A stretch of DNA of 64,000 bases from Petrolisthes cinctipes (taxonomy: Eukaryota > Arthropoda > Malacostraca > Decapoda > Porcellanidae), in the NCBI GenBank assembly GCA_033782935.1, contig JAWQEG010000369.1:1555501-1619500 (forward strand). Reading direction: 5' to 3'. Made by a program: the position numbers and the translations under genes. Below the pieces are notes generated by a model. The model had not been told where the DNA came from. It worked only from the letters and a program-made list of their open reading frames with translations, and did no database searches. This document shows, piece by piece, positions 24,001 through 38,594 of the stretch. Position 1 is the first letter of the stretch. Each line of letters begins with the position of its first letter.

Positions 24001-25268
24001 AAAGTCGATATCTCAAATTCAGTCCCAAAACAACCGAAAATTCTATATTTAGGGGTCCCAGAAGCGATCTGTACATGCCTACTCCGTGTTAGAGTATTTT
24101 CAAAATACATGCTCAAGACATACTGAAAATCGATCTTTTAGGTGCACAAAAGTCGATATGTGCATGCATCTTCAGTACCCGTTTATATCTCAAATTCAGG
24201 CTCAAAACACCCGAAAATTCAATATTTTGGGGTCCCTGAAGCAATCTGTACATGCCTACTCCGTGTTAGAGTATTTTCAAAATACAGGCCAAAAACATAC
24301 TGAAAATCGATCTTTTAGGTGCCCAAAAGTTGATATGTGCATGCATCTTCTGTACCCGTTTATATCTCAAATTCTGGCCCTAAACACCCGAAAATTCCAT
24401 ATTTTGGGGTTCCAGAAGCGATCTGTACATGCTTACTCCGTGTTAGAGTATTTTCAAAATTCAGGCCCCAAACATGCTGAAAATTGATATTTTTGGTGCC
24501 CAAAGTCAATATGTGCATGTATCTTCTGTACCCGTTTATATCTCAAATTCAGGCTCAAAACACCCGAAAATTCAATATTTTAGGGTCCCAGAAGCAATCT
24601 GTACGTGCCTACTCAGTGCTAGAATATTTTCAAAATATAGGCTAAAAACATGCTAAAAATCGATCTTTTAGGTGCCAAAAAGTCGATATCTCAAATTCAG
24701 TCCCAAAACACCCGAAAATTCGATATTTAGGGGTCCCAGAAGCGATCTGTACATGCCTACTCCGTGTTAGAGTATTTTCAAAATACATGCTCAAAACATA
24801 CTGAAAATCGATCTTTTAGGTGCCCAAAAGTCGATATGTGCATGCATCTTCAGTACCCGTTTATATCTCAAATTCAGGCTCAAAACACCCGAAAATTCAA
24901 TATTTTGGGGTCCCAGAAGCAATCTGTACATGCCTACTCAGTGTTAGAGTATTTTCAAAATACAGGCCCAAAACATGCTGAAAATCGATATTTTAGATGC
25001 CCAAAGTCAATATGTGCATGTATCTTCTGTACCCGTTTATATCTCAAATTCAGGCTCAAAACACCCGAAAATTCAATATTTAGGGGTCCCAGAAGCAATC
25101 TGTACATGCCTACACAGTGCTAGAATATTTTCAAAATATAGGCTAAAAACATGCTAAAAATCGACATTTTAGGTGCCTAAAAATCGATATATCAAATTCA
25201 GTCCCAAAACACCCGAAAATTCGATATTTAGAGGTCCCAGAAGGTATCTGTACATGCCTACTCCGTGT
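21089..25268 (+). repeat. 4180-bp tandem duplication, copy 1
   Basis: It is repeated at 25269-29133. Shared private bases include AAAAACGTACTG in the first B2, CAATTTGTGCATG in the following C2, TTTTGGGGTCCTAG near 21905/26085, TCGATGTTTTAGG, ACATACAGAAAATCG with CTGTATCCG, and GTGATAGAGTAATTTC. Copy 1 has a 167-bp truncated B-type monomer (23269-23435) plus an A1 (23436-23583) that copy 2 lacks in this form. Confidence 0.9.
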
Positions 25269-28200
25269 TAGAGTATTTTCAAAATACAGGCCAAAAACGT
25301 ACTGAAAATCGATCTTTTAGGTGCCCAAAAGTCGATATGTGCATGCATCTTCTGTACCCGTTTATATCTCAAATTCTGGCCATAAACACCCGAAAATTCG
25401 ATATTTTGGGGTCCCAGAAGCGATCTGTACATGCCTACTCCGTGTTAGAGTATTTTCAAAATTCAGGCCCAAAACATGCTGAAAATCGATATTTTTGGTG
25501 CCCAAAGTCAATTTGTGCATGTATCTTCTGTACCCGTTTATATCTCAAATTCAGGCTCAAAACACCCGAAAATTCAATATTTTGGGGTCCCAGAAGCAAT
25601 CTGTACATGCCTAGTCAGTGCTAGAATATTTTCAAAATATAGGCTAAAAACATGCTAAAAATCGATCTTTTAGGTGCCAAAAAGTCGATATCTCAAATTC
25701 AGTCCCAAACACCCGAAAATTCGATATTTAGGGGTCCCAGAAGCGATCTGTACATGCCTACTCCGTGTTAGAGTATTTTCAAAATACATGCTCAAAACAT
25801 ACTGAAAATCGATCTTTTAGGTGCACAAAAGTCGATATGTGCATTCATCTTCAGCACCCGTTTATATCTCAAATTCAGGCTCAAAACACCCGAAAATTCA
25901 ATATTTTTGGGTCCCAGTAGCAATCTGTACATGCCTACTCCGTGTTAGAGTATTTTCAAAATTCAGGCCCAAAACATGCTGAAAATCGATATTTTTGGTG
26001 CCCAAAGTCAATATGTGCATGTATCTTCTGTACCCGTTTATATCTCAAATTCAGGCTCAAAACACCCGAAAATTCAATATTTTGGGGTCCTAGAAGCAAT
26101 CTGTACATGCCTACTCAGTGCTAGAATATTTTCAAAATATAGGCTAAAAACATGCTAAAAATCGATCTTTTAGGTGCCAAAAAGTCGATATCTCAAATTC
26201 AGTCCCAAAACACCCGAAAATTCGATATTTAGGGGTCCCAGAAGCGATCTGTACATGCCTACTCCGTGTTAGAGTATTTTCAAAATACATGCTCAAAACA
26301 TACTGAAAATCGATCTTTTAGGTGCACAAAAGTCGATATGTGCATGCATCTTCAGTACCCGTTTATATCTCAAATTCAGGCTCATAACACCCGAAAATTC
26401 AATATTTTGGGGTCCCAGAAGCAATCTGTACATGCCTACTCAGTGTTAGAGTATTTTCAAAATACATGCTCAAAACATACTGAAAATCGATGTTTTAGGT
26501 GCCCAAAAGTCGATATGTGCATTAATCTTCAGCACCCGTTTATATCTCAAATTCAGGCTCAAAACACCCGAAAATTCAATATTTTGGGGTCCCAGAAGCA
26601 ATCTGTACATGCCTACTCCGTGTTAGAGTATTTTCAAAATTCAGGCCCAAAACATGCTGAAAATCGATATTTTTGGTGCCCAAAGTCAATATGTGCATGT
26701 ATCTTCTGTACCCGTTTATATCTCAAATTCAGGCTCAAAACACCCGAAAATTAAATATTTTGGGGTCCCAGAAGCAATCTGTACATGCCTACTCAGTGCT
26801 AGAATATTTTCAAAATATAGGCTAAAAACATGCTATAAATCGATCTTTTAGGTGCCAAAAAGTCGATATCTCAAATTCAGTCCCAAAACACCCGAAAATT
26901 CGATATTTAGGGGTCCCAGAAGCGATCTGTACATGCCTACTCCGTGTTAGAGTATTTTCAAAATACATGCTCAAAACATACTGAAACTCGATCTTTTAGG
27001 TGCACAAAAGTCGATATGTGCATGCATCTTCAGTACCCGTTTATATCTCAAATTCAGGCTCAAAACACCCGAAAATTCAATATTTTGGGGTCCCAGAAGC
27101 AATCTGTACATGCCTACTCAGTGTTAGAGTATTTTCAAAATACAGGCCCAAAACATGCTGAAAATCGATATTTTATGTGCCCAAAGTCAATATGTGCATG
27201 GATCTTCTGTACAAGTTTATATCTCAAATTCAGGCTCAAAACACCCAAAAATTCAATATTTTGGGGTCCCAGAAGCAATCTGTACATGCCTACACAGTGC
27301 TAGAATATTTTCAAAATATAGGCTAAAAACATGCTAAAAATCGACATTTTAGGTGCCAAAAAATCGATATCTCAAATTTAGTCCCAAAACACCCGAAAAT
27401 TCGATATTTAGAGGTCCCAGAAGGTATCTGTACATGCCTACTCCGTGTTAGAGTATTTTCAAAGTACAGGCCAAAAACATACAGAAAATCGATCTTTTAG
27501 GTGCACAAAAGTCGATATGTGCATGCATCTTCTGTATCCGTTTATATCTCAAATTCAGGCTCAAAACACCCGAAAATTCAATATTTTGGGGTCCCAGAAG
27601 CAATCTGTACATGCCTACTCCGTGATAGAGTAATTTCAAAATACAGGCCAAAAACATACTGAAAATCGATCTTTTAGGTGCCCAAAAGTCGATATGTGCA
27701 TGCATCTTCTGTACCCGTTTATATCTCAAATTCTGGCCCTAAACACCCGAAAATTCGATATTTTGGGGTCCCAGAAGCAATCTGTACATGCCTACACAGT
27801 GCTAGAATATTTTCAAAATATAGGCTAAAATTTAAGATGCTAAAAATCGACATTTTAAGTGCCAAAAAGTCGATATCTCAAATTCAGTCCCAAAACAACC
27901 GAAAATTCTATATTTAGGGGTCCCAGAAGCGATCTGTACATGCCTACTCCGTGTTAGAGTATTTTCAAAATACATGCTCAAGACATACTGAAAATCGATC
28001 TTTTAGGTGCACAAAAGTCGATATGTGCATGCATCTTCAGTACCCGTTTATATCTCAAATTCAGGCTCAAAACACCCGAAAATTCAATATTTTGGGGTCC
28101 CTGAAGCAATCTGTACATGCCTACTCCGTGTTAGAGTATTTTCAAAATACAGGCCAAAAACATACTGAAAATCGATCTTTTAGGTGCCCAAAAGTCGATA

Positions 28201-29133
28201 TGTGCATGCATCTTCTGTACCCGTTTATATCTCAAATTCTGGCCCTAAACACCCGAAAATTCCATATTTTGGGGTTCCAGAAGCGATCTGTACATGCTTA
28301 CTCCGTGTTAGAGTATTTTAAAAATTCAGGCCCCAAACATGCTGAAAATTGATATTTTTGGTGCCCAAAGTCAATATGTGCATGTATCTTCTGTACCCGT
28401 TTATATCTCAAATTCAGGCTCAAAACACCCGAAAATTCAATATTTTAGGGTCCCAGAAGCAATCTGTACGTGCCTACTCAGTGCTAGAATATTTTCAAAA
28501 TATAGGCTAAAAACATGCTAAAAATCGATCTTTTAGGTGCCAAAAAGTCGATATCTCAAATTCAGTCCCAAAACACCCGAAAATTCGATATTTAGGGGTC
28601 CCAGAAGCGATCTGTACATGCCTACTCCGTGTTAGAGTATTTTCAAAATACATGCTCAAAACATACTGAAAATCGATCTTTTAGGTGCACAAAAGTCGAT
28701 ATGTGCATGCATCTTCAGTACCCGTTTATATCTCAAATTCAGGCTCAAAACACCCGAAAATTCAATATTTTGGGGTCCCAGAAGCAATCTGTACATGCCT
28801 ACTCAGTGTTAGAGTATTTTCAAAATACAGGCCCAAAACATGCTGAAAATCGATATTTTAGATGCCCAAAGTCAATATGTGCATGTATCTTCTGTACCCG
28901 TTTATATCTCAAATTCAGGCTCAAAACACCCGAAAATTCAATATTTAGGGGTCCCAGAAGCAATCTGTACATGCCTACACAGTGCTAGAATATTTTCAAA
29001 ATATAGGCTAAAAACATGCTAAAAATCGACATTTTAGGTGCCTAAAAATCGATATATCAAATTCAGTCCCAAAACACCCGAAAATTCGATATTTAGAGGT
29101 CCCAGAAGGTATCTGTACATGCCTACTCCGTGT
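25269..29133 (+). repeat. 3865-bp tandem duplication, copy 2
   Basis: It is identical in layout to 21089-25268 except for a net loss of exactly 315 bp. The B-type monomer starting at 27449 runs on for its full 177 bp into the B2 with GTGATAGAGTAATTTC (27626), skipping a 167+148-bp dimer. The loss is in register with the monomer grid, as expected of unequal exchange between the two GCAATCTGTACA sites. Confidence 0.9.
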
Positions 29134-32100
29134 TAGAGTATTTTCAAAATACAGGCCAAAAACATACTGAAAATCGATCTTTTAGGTGCCCAAAAGTCGA
29201 TATGTGCATGCATCTTCTGTACCCGTTTATATCTCAAATTCTGGCCCTAAACACCCGAAAATTCGATATTTTGGGGTCCCAGATGCGATCTGTACATGCC
29301 TACTCCGTGTTAGAGTATTTTCAAAATTCAGGCCCAAAACATGCTGAAAATCGATATTTTTGGTGCCCAAAGTCAATATGTGCATGTATCTTCTGTACCC
29401 GTTTATATCTCAAATTCAGGCTCAAAACACCCGAAAATTCAATATTTTGGGGTCCCAGAAGCAATATGTACAGTGCTAGAATATTTTCAAAATATAGGCT
29501 AAAAACATGCTAAAAATCGATCTTTTTGGTGCCAAAAAGTCGATATCTCAAATTCAGTCCCAAAACACCCAAAAATTCGATATTTAGGGGTCCCAGAAGC
29601 GATCTGTACATGCCTAGTCCGTGTTAGAGTATTTTCAAAATACATGCTCAAAACATACTGAAAATCGATCTTTTAGGTGCACAAAAGTCGATATGTGCAT
29701 GCATCCTCAGTACCCGTTTATATCTCAAATTCAGGCTCAAAACACCCGAAAATTCAATATTTTGGGGTCCCAGAAGCAATCTGTACATGCCTACTCAGTG
29801 TTAGAGTATTTTCAAAATACAGGCCCAAAACATGCTGAAAATCGATATTTTAGATGCCCAAAATCAATATGTGCATGTATCTTCTGTACCCGTTTATATC
29901 TCAAATTCAGGCTCAAAACACCCGAAAATTCAATATTTTGGGGTCCCAGAAGCAATCTGTACATGCCTACACAGTGCTAGAATATTCTCAAAATATAGGC
30001 TAAAAACATGCTAAAAATCGACATTTTAGGTGCCAAAAAATCGATATCTCAAATTCAGTCCCAAAACACCCGAAAATTCGATATTTAGAGGTCCCAGAAG
30101 GTATCTGTACATGCCTACTCCGTGTTAGAGTATTTTCAAAATACAGGCCAAAAACATGCTGAAAATCGATATTTTTGGTGCCCAAAGTCAATATGTGCAT
30201 GTATCTTCTGTACCCATTTATATCTCAAATTCAGGCTCAAAACACCCGAAAATTCAATATTTTGGGGTCCCAGAAGCAATCTGTACATGCCTACTCAGTG
30301 CTAGAATATTTTCAAAATATAGGCTAAAAACATGCTAAAAATCGATCTTTTAGGTGCCAAAAAGTCGATAACTCAAATTCAGTCCCAAAACACCCGAAAA
30401 TTCGATATTTAGGGGTCCCAGAAGCGATCTGTACATGCCTACTCCGTGTTAGAGTATCTTCAAAATACATGCTCAAAACATACTGAAAATCGATCTTTTA
30501 GGTGCACAAAAGTCGATATGTGCATGCATCTTCAGTACCCGTTTATATCTCAAATTCAGGCTCAAAACACCCGAAAATTCAATATTTTGGGGTCCCAGAA
30601 GCAATCTGTACATGCCTACTCAGTGTTAGAGTATTTTCAAAATACAGGCCCAAAACATGCTGAAAATCGATCTTTTAGGTGCACAAAAGTCGATATGTGC
30701 ATGCATCTTCTGTACCCGTTTATATCTCAAATTCAGGCTCAAAACACCCGAAAATTCAATATTTTGGGGTCCCAGAAGCAATCTGTACATGCCTACACAG
30801 TGCTAGAATATTTTCAAAATATAGGCTAAAAACATGCTAAAAATCGACATTTTAGGTGCCAAAATATCGATATCTCAAATTCAGTCCCAAAACACCCGAA
30901 AATTCGATATTTAGAGGTCCCAGAAGGTATCTGTACATGCCTACTCCGTGTTAGAGTATTTTCAAAATACAGGCCAAAAACATACTGAAAATCGATCTTT
31001 TAGGTGCCCAAAAGTCGATATGTGCATGCATCTTCTGTACCCGTTTATATCTCAAATTCTGGCCATAAACACCCGAAAATTCGATATTTTGGGGTCCCAG
31101 AAGCGATCTGTACATGCCTACTCCGTGTTAGAGTATTTTCAAAATTCAGGCCCAAAACATGCTGAAAATCGATATTTTTGGTGCCCAAAGTCAATATGTG
31201 AATGTATCTTCTGTACCCGTTTATATCTCAAATTCAGGCTCAAAACACCCGAAAATTCAATATTTTGGGGTCCCAGAAGCAATCTGTACATGCCTACTCA
31301 GTGCTAGAATATTTTCAAATTATAGACTAAAAACATGCTAAAAATCGATCTTTTAGGTGCCAAAAAGTCGATATCTCAAATTCAGTCCCAAAACACCCGA
31401 AAATTCGATATTTAGGGGTCTCAGAAGCGATATGTACATGCCTACTCCGTGTTAGAGTATTTTCAAAATACATGCTCAAAACATACTGAAAATCGATCTT
31501 TTAGGTGCACAAAAGTCGATATGTGCATGCATCTTCAGTACCCGTTTATATCTCAAATTCAGGCTCAAAACACCCGAAAATTCAATATTTTGGGGTCCCA
31601 GAAGCAATCTGTACATGCCTACACAGTGTTAGAGTATTTTCAAAATACAGGCCCAAAACATGCTGAAAATCGATATTTTAGATGCCCAAAGTCAATATGT
31701 GCATGTATCTTCTGTACCCGTTTATATCTCAAATTCAGGCTAAAAACACCCGAAAATTCAATATTTTGGGGTCCCAGAAGCAATCTGTACATGCCTACAC
31801 AGTGCTAGAATATTTTCAAAATATAGGCTAAAAACATGCTAAAAATCGACATTTTAGGTGCCAAAAAATCGATATCTCAAATTCAGTCCCAAAACACCCG
31901 AAAATTCGATATTTAGAGGTCCCAGAAGGTATCTGTACATGCCTACTCCGTGTTAGAGTATTTTCAAAATAGAGGCCAAAAACATACTGAAAATCGATCT
32001 TTTAGGTGCCCAAAAGTCGATATGTGCATTCATCTTCTGTACCCGTTTATATCTCAAATTCTGGCCCTAAACACCCGAAAATTCGATATTTTGGGGTCCC

Positions 32101-35100
32101 AGAAGCGATCTGTACATGCCTACTCCGTGTTAGAGTATTTTCAAAATTCAGGCCCAAAACATGCTGAAAATCGATATTTTTGGTGCCCAAAGTCAATATG
32201 TGCATATATCTTCTGTACCCGTTTATATCTCAAATTCAGGCTCAAAACACCCGAAAATTCAATATTTTGGGGTCCCAGAAGCAATCTGTACATGCCTACT
32301 CAGTGCTAGAATATTTTCAAAATATAGGTTAAAAACATGCTAAAAATCGATCTTTTAGGTGCCAAAAAGTCGATATCTCAAATTCAGTCCCAAAACACCC
32401 GAAAATTCAATATTTAGGGGTCCCAGAAGCGATCTGTACATGCCTACTCCGTGTTAGAGTATTTTCAAAATACATGCTCAAAACATACTGAAAATCGATC
32501 TTTTAGGTGCACAAAAGTCGATATGTGCATGCATCTTCAGTACCCGTTTATATCTCAAATTCAGGCTCAAAACACCCGAAAATTCAATATTTTGGGGTCC
32601 CAGAAGCAATCTGTACATGCCTACTCAGTGTTAGAGTATTTTCAAAATACAGGCCCAAAACATGCTGAAAATCGATATTTTAGATGCCCAAAGTCAATAT
32701 GTGCATGTATCTTCTGTACCCGTTTATATCTCAAATTCAGGCTCAAAACACCCGAAAATTCAATATTTTGGGGTCCCAGAAGCAATCTGTACATGCCTAC
32801 ACAGTGCTAGAATATTTTCAAAATATAGGCTAAAAACATGCTAAAAATCGACATTTTAGGTGCCAAAAAATCGATATCTCAAATTCAGTCCCAAAACACC
32901 CGAAAATTCGATATTTAGAGGTCCCAGAAGGTATCTGTACATGCCTACTCCGTTTTAGAGTATTTTCAAAATACAGGCCAAAAACATACTGAAAATCGAT
33001 CTTTTAGGTGCCCAAAAGTCGATATGTGCATTCATCTTCTGTACCCGTTTATATCTCAAATTCTGGCCATAAACACCCGAAAATTCGATATTTTGGGGTC
33101 CCAGAAGCGATCTGTACATGCCTACTCCGTGTTAGAGTATTTTCAAAATTCAGGCCCAAAACATGCTGAAAATCGATATTTTTGGTGCCCAAAGTCAATA
33201 TGTGCATGTATCTTCTGTACCCGTTTATATCTCAAATTCAGGCTCAAAACACCCGAAAATTCAATATTTTGGGGTCCCAGAAGCAATCTGTACAGTGCTA
33301 GAATATTTTCAAAATATAGGCTAAAAACATGCTAAAAATCGATCTTTTAGGTGCCACAAAGTCGATATCTCAAATTAAGTCCCAAAACACCCGAAAATTC
33401 GATATTTAGGGGTCCCAGAAGCGATCTGTACATGCCTACTCCGTGTTAGAGTATTTTCAAAATACATGCTCAAAACATACTGAAAATCGATCTTTTAGGT
33501 GCCCAAAGTTAATATGTGCATGTATCTTCTGTACCCGTTTATATCTCAAATTCAGGCTCAAACACCCGAAAATTCAATATTTTGGGGTCCCAGAAGCAAT
33601 CTGTACATGCCTACTCAGTGCTAGAATATTTTCAAAATATAGGCTAAAAACATGCTAAAAATCGACATTTTAGGTGCCAAAAAGTCGATATCTCAAATTC
33701 AGTCCCAAAACACCCGAAAATTCGATATTTAGGGGTCCCAGAAGCGATCTGTACATGCCTACTCCGTGTTAGAGTATTTTCAAAATACAGGCCAAAAACA
33801 TACTGAAAATCGATCTTTTAGGTGCCCAAAAGTCGATATGTGCATGCATCTTCAGTACCCGTTTATATCTCAAATTCAGGCTCAAAACACCCGAAAATTC
33901 AATATTTTGGGGTCCCAGAAGCAATCTGTACATGCCTACTCAGTGTTAGAGTATTTTCAAAATACAGGCCCAAAACATGCTGAAAATCGATATTTTAGAT
34001 GCCCAAAGTCAATATGTGCATGTATCTTCTGTACCCGTTTATATCTCAAATTCAGGCTCAAAACACCCGAAAATTCAATATTTTGGGGTCCCAGAAGCAA
34101 TCTGTACATGCCTACACAGTGCTAGAATATTTTCAAAATATAGGCTAAAAACATGCTAAAAATCGACATTTTAGGTGCCAAAAAATCGATATCTCAAATT
34201 CAGTCCCAAAACACCCGAAAATTCGATATTTAGAGGTCCCAGAAGGTATCTGTACATGCCTACTCCGTGTTAGAGTATTTTCAAAATACAGGCCAAAAAC
34301 ATACTGAAAATCGATCTTTTAGGTGCCCAAAAGTCGATATGTGCATTCATCTTCTGTACCCGTTTATATCTCAAATTCTGGCCCTAAACACCCGAAAATT
34401 CGATATTTTGGGGTCCCAGAAGCGATCTGTACATGCCTACTCCGTGTTAGAGTATTTTCAAAATTCAGGCCCAAAACATGCTGAAAATCGATATTTTTGG
34501 TGCCCAAAGTCAATATGTGCATGTATCTTCTGTACCCATTTATATCTCAAATTCAGGCTCAAAACACCCGAAAATTCAATATTTGGGGGTCCCAGAAGCA
34601 ATCTGTACATGCCTACTCAGTGCTAGAATATTTTCAAAATATAGGCTAAAAACATGCTAAAAATCGATCTTTTAGGTGCCAAAAAGTCGATATCTCAAAA
34701 TCAGTCCCAAAACACCCGAAAATTCGATATTTAGGGGTCCCAGAAGCGATCTGTACATGCCTACTCCGTGTTAGAGTATCTTCAAAATACATGCTCAAAA
34801 CATACTGAAAATCGATCTTTTAGGTGCACAAAAGTCGATATGTGCATGCATCTTCAGTACCCGTTTATATCTCAAATTCAGGCTCAAAACACCCGAAAAT
34901 TCAATATTTTGGGGTCCCAGAAGCAATCTGTACATGCCTACTCAGTGTTAGAGTATTTTCAAAATACAGGCCCAAAACATGCTGAAAATAGATATTTTAG
35001 ATGCCCAAAGTCAATATGTGCATGTATCTTCTGTACCCGTTTATATCTCAAATTCAGGCTCAAAACACCCGAAAATTCAATATTTTGGAGTCCCAGAAGC

Positions 35101-38100
35101 AATCTGTACATGCCTACACAGTGCTAGAATATTTTCAAAATATAGGCTAAAAACATGCTAAAAATCGACATTTTAGGTGCCAAAAAATCGATATCTCAAA
35201 TTCAGTCCCAAAACACCCGAAAATTCGATATTTAGAGGTCCCAGAAGGTATCTGTACATGCCTACTCCGTGTTAGAGTATTTTTAAAATACAGGCCAAAA
35301 ACATACTGGAAATCGATCTTTTAGGTGCCCAAAAGTCGATATGTGCATGCATCTTCTGTACCCGTTTATATCTCAAATTCTGGCCCTAAACACCCGAAAA
35401 TTCGATATTTTGGGGTCCCAGAAGCGATCTGTACATGCCTACTCCGTTTTAGAGTATTTTCAAAATTCAGGCCCAAAACATGCTGAAAATCGATATTTTT
35501 GGTGCCCAAAGTCAATATGTGCATGTATCTTCTGTACCCGTTTATATCTCAAATTCAGGCTCAAAACACCCGAAAATTCAATATTTTGGGGTCCCAGAAG
35601 CAATCTGTACATGCCTACTCAGTGCTAGAATATTTTCAAAATATAGGTTAAGAACATGCTAAAAATCGATCTTTTAGGTGCCAAAAAGTCGATATCTCAA
35701 ATTCAGTCCCAAAACACCCGAAAATTCGATATTTAGGGGTCCCAGAAGCGATCTGTACATGCCTACTCCGTGTTAGAGTATTTTCAAAATACATGCTCAA
35801 AACATACTGAAAATCGATCTTTTAGGTGCACAATAGTCGAGATGTGCATGCATCTTCAGTACCCGTTTATATCTCAAATTCAGGCTCAAAACACCCGAAA
35901 ATTCAATATTTTGGGGTCCCAGAAGCAATCTGTACATGCCTACTCAGTGTTAGAGTATTTTCAAAATACAGGCCCAAAACATGCTGAAAATCGATATTTT
36001 AGATGCCCAAAGTCAATATGTGCATGTATCTTCTGTACCCGTTTATATCTCAAATTGAGGCTCAAAACACCCGAAAATTCAATATTTTGGGGTCCCAGAA
36101 GCAATCTGTAAAAGCCTACACAGTGCTAGAATATTTTCAAAATATAGGCTAAAAACATGCTAAAAATCGACATTTTAGGTGCCAAAAAATCGATATCTCA
36201 AATTCAGTCCCAAAACACCCGAAAATTCGATATTTAGAGGTCCCAGAAGGTATCTGTACATGCCTACTCCTTGTTAGAGTATTTTCAAAATACAGGCCAA
36301 AAACATACTGAAAATCGATCTTTTAGGTGCCCAAAAGTCGATATGTGCATTCATCTTCTGTACCCGTTTATATCTCAAATTCTGGCCCTAAACACCCGAA
36401 AATTCGATATTTTGGGGTCCCAGAAGCGATCTGTACATGCCTACTCCGTGTTAGAGTATTTTCAAAATTCAGGCCCAAAACATGCTGAAAATCGATATTT
36501 TTGGTGCCCAAAGTCAATATGTGCATGTATCTTCTGTACCCATTTATATCTCAAATTCAGGCTCAAAACACCCGAAAATTCAATATTTTGGGGTCCCAGA
36601 AGCAATCTGTACATGCCAACACAGTGCTAGAATATTTTCAAAATATAGGCTAAAAACATACTAAAAATCGACATTTTAGGTGCCAAAAAATCGATATCTC
36701 AAATTCAGTCCCAAAACACCCGAAAATTCGATATTTAGAGGTCCCAGAAGGTATCTGTACATGCCTACTCCGTGTTAGAGTATTTTCAAAATACAGGCCA
36801 AAAACATACTGAAAATCGATCTTTTAGGTGCCCAAAAGTCGATATGTGCATGTATCTTCTGTACCCGTTTATATCTCAAATTCAGGCTCAAAACACCCGA
36901 AAATTCAATATTTTGGGGTCCCAGAAGCAATCTGTACAGTGCTAGAATATTTTCAAAATATAGGCTAAAAACATGCTAAAAATCGACATTTTAGGTGCCA
37001 AAAAGTCGATATCACAAATTCAGTCCCAAAACACCCGAAAATTCGATATTTAGGGGTCCCAGAAGCGATCTGTACATGCCTACTCCGTGTTAGAGTATTT
37101 TCAAAATACAGGCCAAAAACATACTGAAAATCGATCTTTTAGGTGCCCAAAAGTCGATATGTGCATGCATCTTCAGTACCCGTTTATATCTCAAATTCAG
37201 GCTCAAAACACCCGAAAATTCAATATTTTGGGGTCCCAGAAGCAATCTGTACATGCCTACTCAGTGTTAGAGTATTTTCAAAATACAGGCCCAAAACATG
37301 CTGAAAATCGATATTTTAGATACCCAAAGTCAATATGTGCATGTATCTTCTGTACCCGTTTATATCTCAAATTCAGGCTCAAAACACCCGAAAATTCAAT
37401 ATTTTGGGGTCCCAGAAGCAATCTGTACATGCCTACACAGTGCTAGAATATTTTCAAAATATAGGCTAAAAACATGCTAAAAATCGACATTTTAGGTGCC
37501 AAAAAATCGATATCTCAAATTCAGTCCCAAAACACCCGAAAATTCGAAATTTAGAGGTCCCAGAAGGTATCTGTACATGCCTACTCCGTGTTAGAGTATT
37601 TTCAAAATACAGGCCAAAAACATACTGAAAATCGATCTTTTAGGTGCCCAAAAGTCGATATGTGCATTCATCTTCTGTACCCGTTTATATCTCAAATTCT
37701 GGCCCTAAACACCCGAAAATTCGATATTTTGGGGTCCCAGAAGCGAACTGTACATGCCTACTCCGTGTTAGAGTATTTTCAAAATTCAGGCCCAAAACAT
37801 GCTAAAAAAATCGATATTTTTGGTGCCCAAAGTCAATATGTGCATGTATCTTCTGTACCCATTTATATCTCAAATTCAGGCTCAAAACACCCGAAAATTC
37901 AATATTTGGGGGTCCCAGAAGCAATCTGTACATGCCTACTCAGTGCTAGAATATTTTCAAAATATAGGCTAAAAACATGCTAAAAATCGATCTTTTAGGT
38001 GCCAAAAAGTCGATATCTCAAATTCAGTCCCAAAACACCCGAAAATTCGATATTTAGGGGTCCCAGAAGCGATCTGTACATGCCTACTCCGTGTTAGAGT

Positions 38101-38594
38101 ATCTTCAAAATACATGCTCAAAACATACTGAAAATCGATCTTTTAGGTGCACAAAAGTCGATATGTGCATGCATCTTCAGTACCCGTTTATATCTCAAAT
38201 TCAGGCTCAAAACACCCGAAAATTCAATATTTTGGGGTCCCAGAAGCAATCTGTACATGCCTACTCAGTGTTAGAGTATTTTCAAAATACAGGCCCAAAA
38301 CATGCTGAAAATCGATATTTTAGATGCCCAAAGTCAATATGTGCATGTATCTTCTGTACCCGTTTATATCTCAAATTCAGGCTCAAAACACCCGAAAATT
38401 CAATATTTTGGAGTCCCAGAAGCAATCTGTACATGCCTACACAGTGCTAGAATATTTTCAAAATATAGGCTAAAAACATGCTAAAAATCGACATTTTAGG
38501 TGCCAAAAAATCGATATCTCAAATTCAGTCCCAAAACACCCAAAATTCGAAATTTAGAGGTCCCAGAAGGTATCTGTACATGCCTACTCCGTGT
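29134..38594 (+). repeat. HOR domain with few irregular units
   Basis: Trimers are mostly regular. Irregular units are a 176-bp B2/C2 hybrid (30126-30301), a 177-bp C1/B1 hybrid (30627-30803), the 175-bp hybrid (33447-33621), an A2-B2 pair after C2 with a 167-bp truncated B/C hybrid (36776-36942), a 178-bp C2 (37769-37946) and a 147-bp A2 (38448-38594, CACCCAAAATTCGAAATT). No gene or foreign element was seen. Confidence 0.9.

Larger units (their letters stand above)
20588..36627 (+). repeat. Superblock 2 (right copy of the collinear duplication)
   Basis: It follows superblock 1 in order but has gained the internal 21089-25268/25269-29133 duplication and an 816-bp segment (22768-23583), and has lost 315 bp between 30450 and 31453 relative to 8823-10141. 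Single-base differences between the superblocks are more frequent than within the local tandem duplications, so this event is older than they are. Confidence 0.82.

Noticed and set aside
30000..30200. Short open frames on the - strand (60-120 codons)
   Set aside because: These are reverse-strand shadows of the same repeat, recurring wherever the same monomer combination occurs. No independent coding signal was seen.
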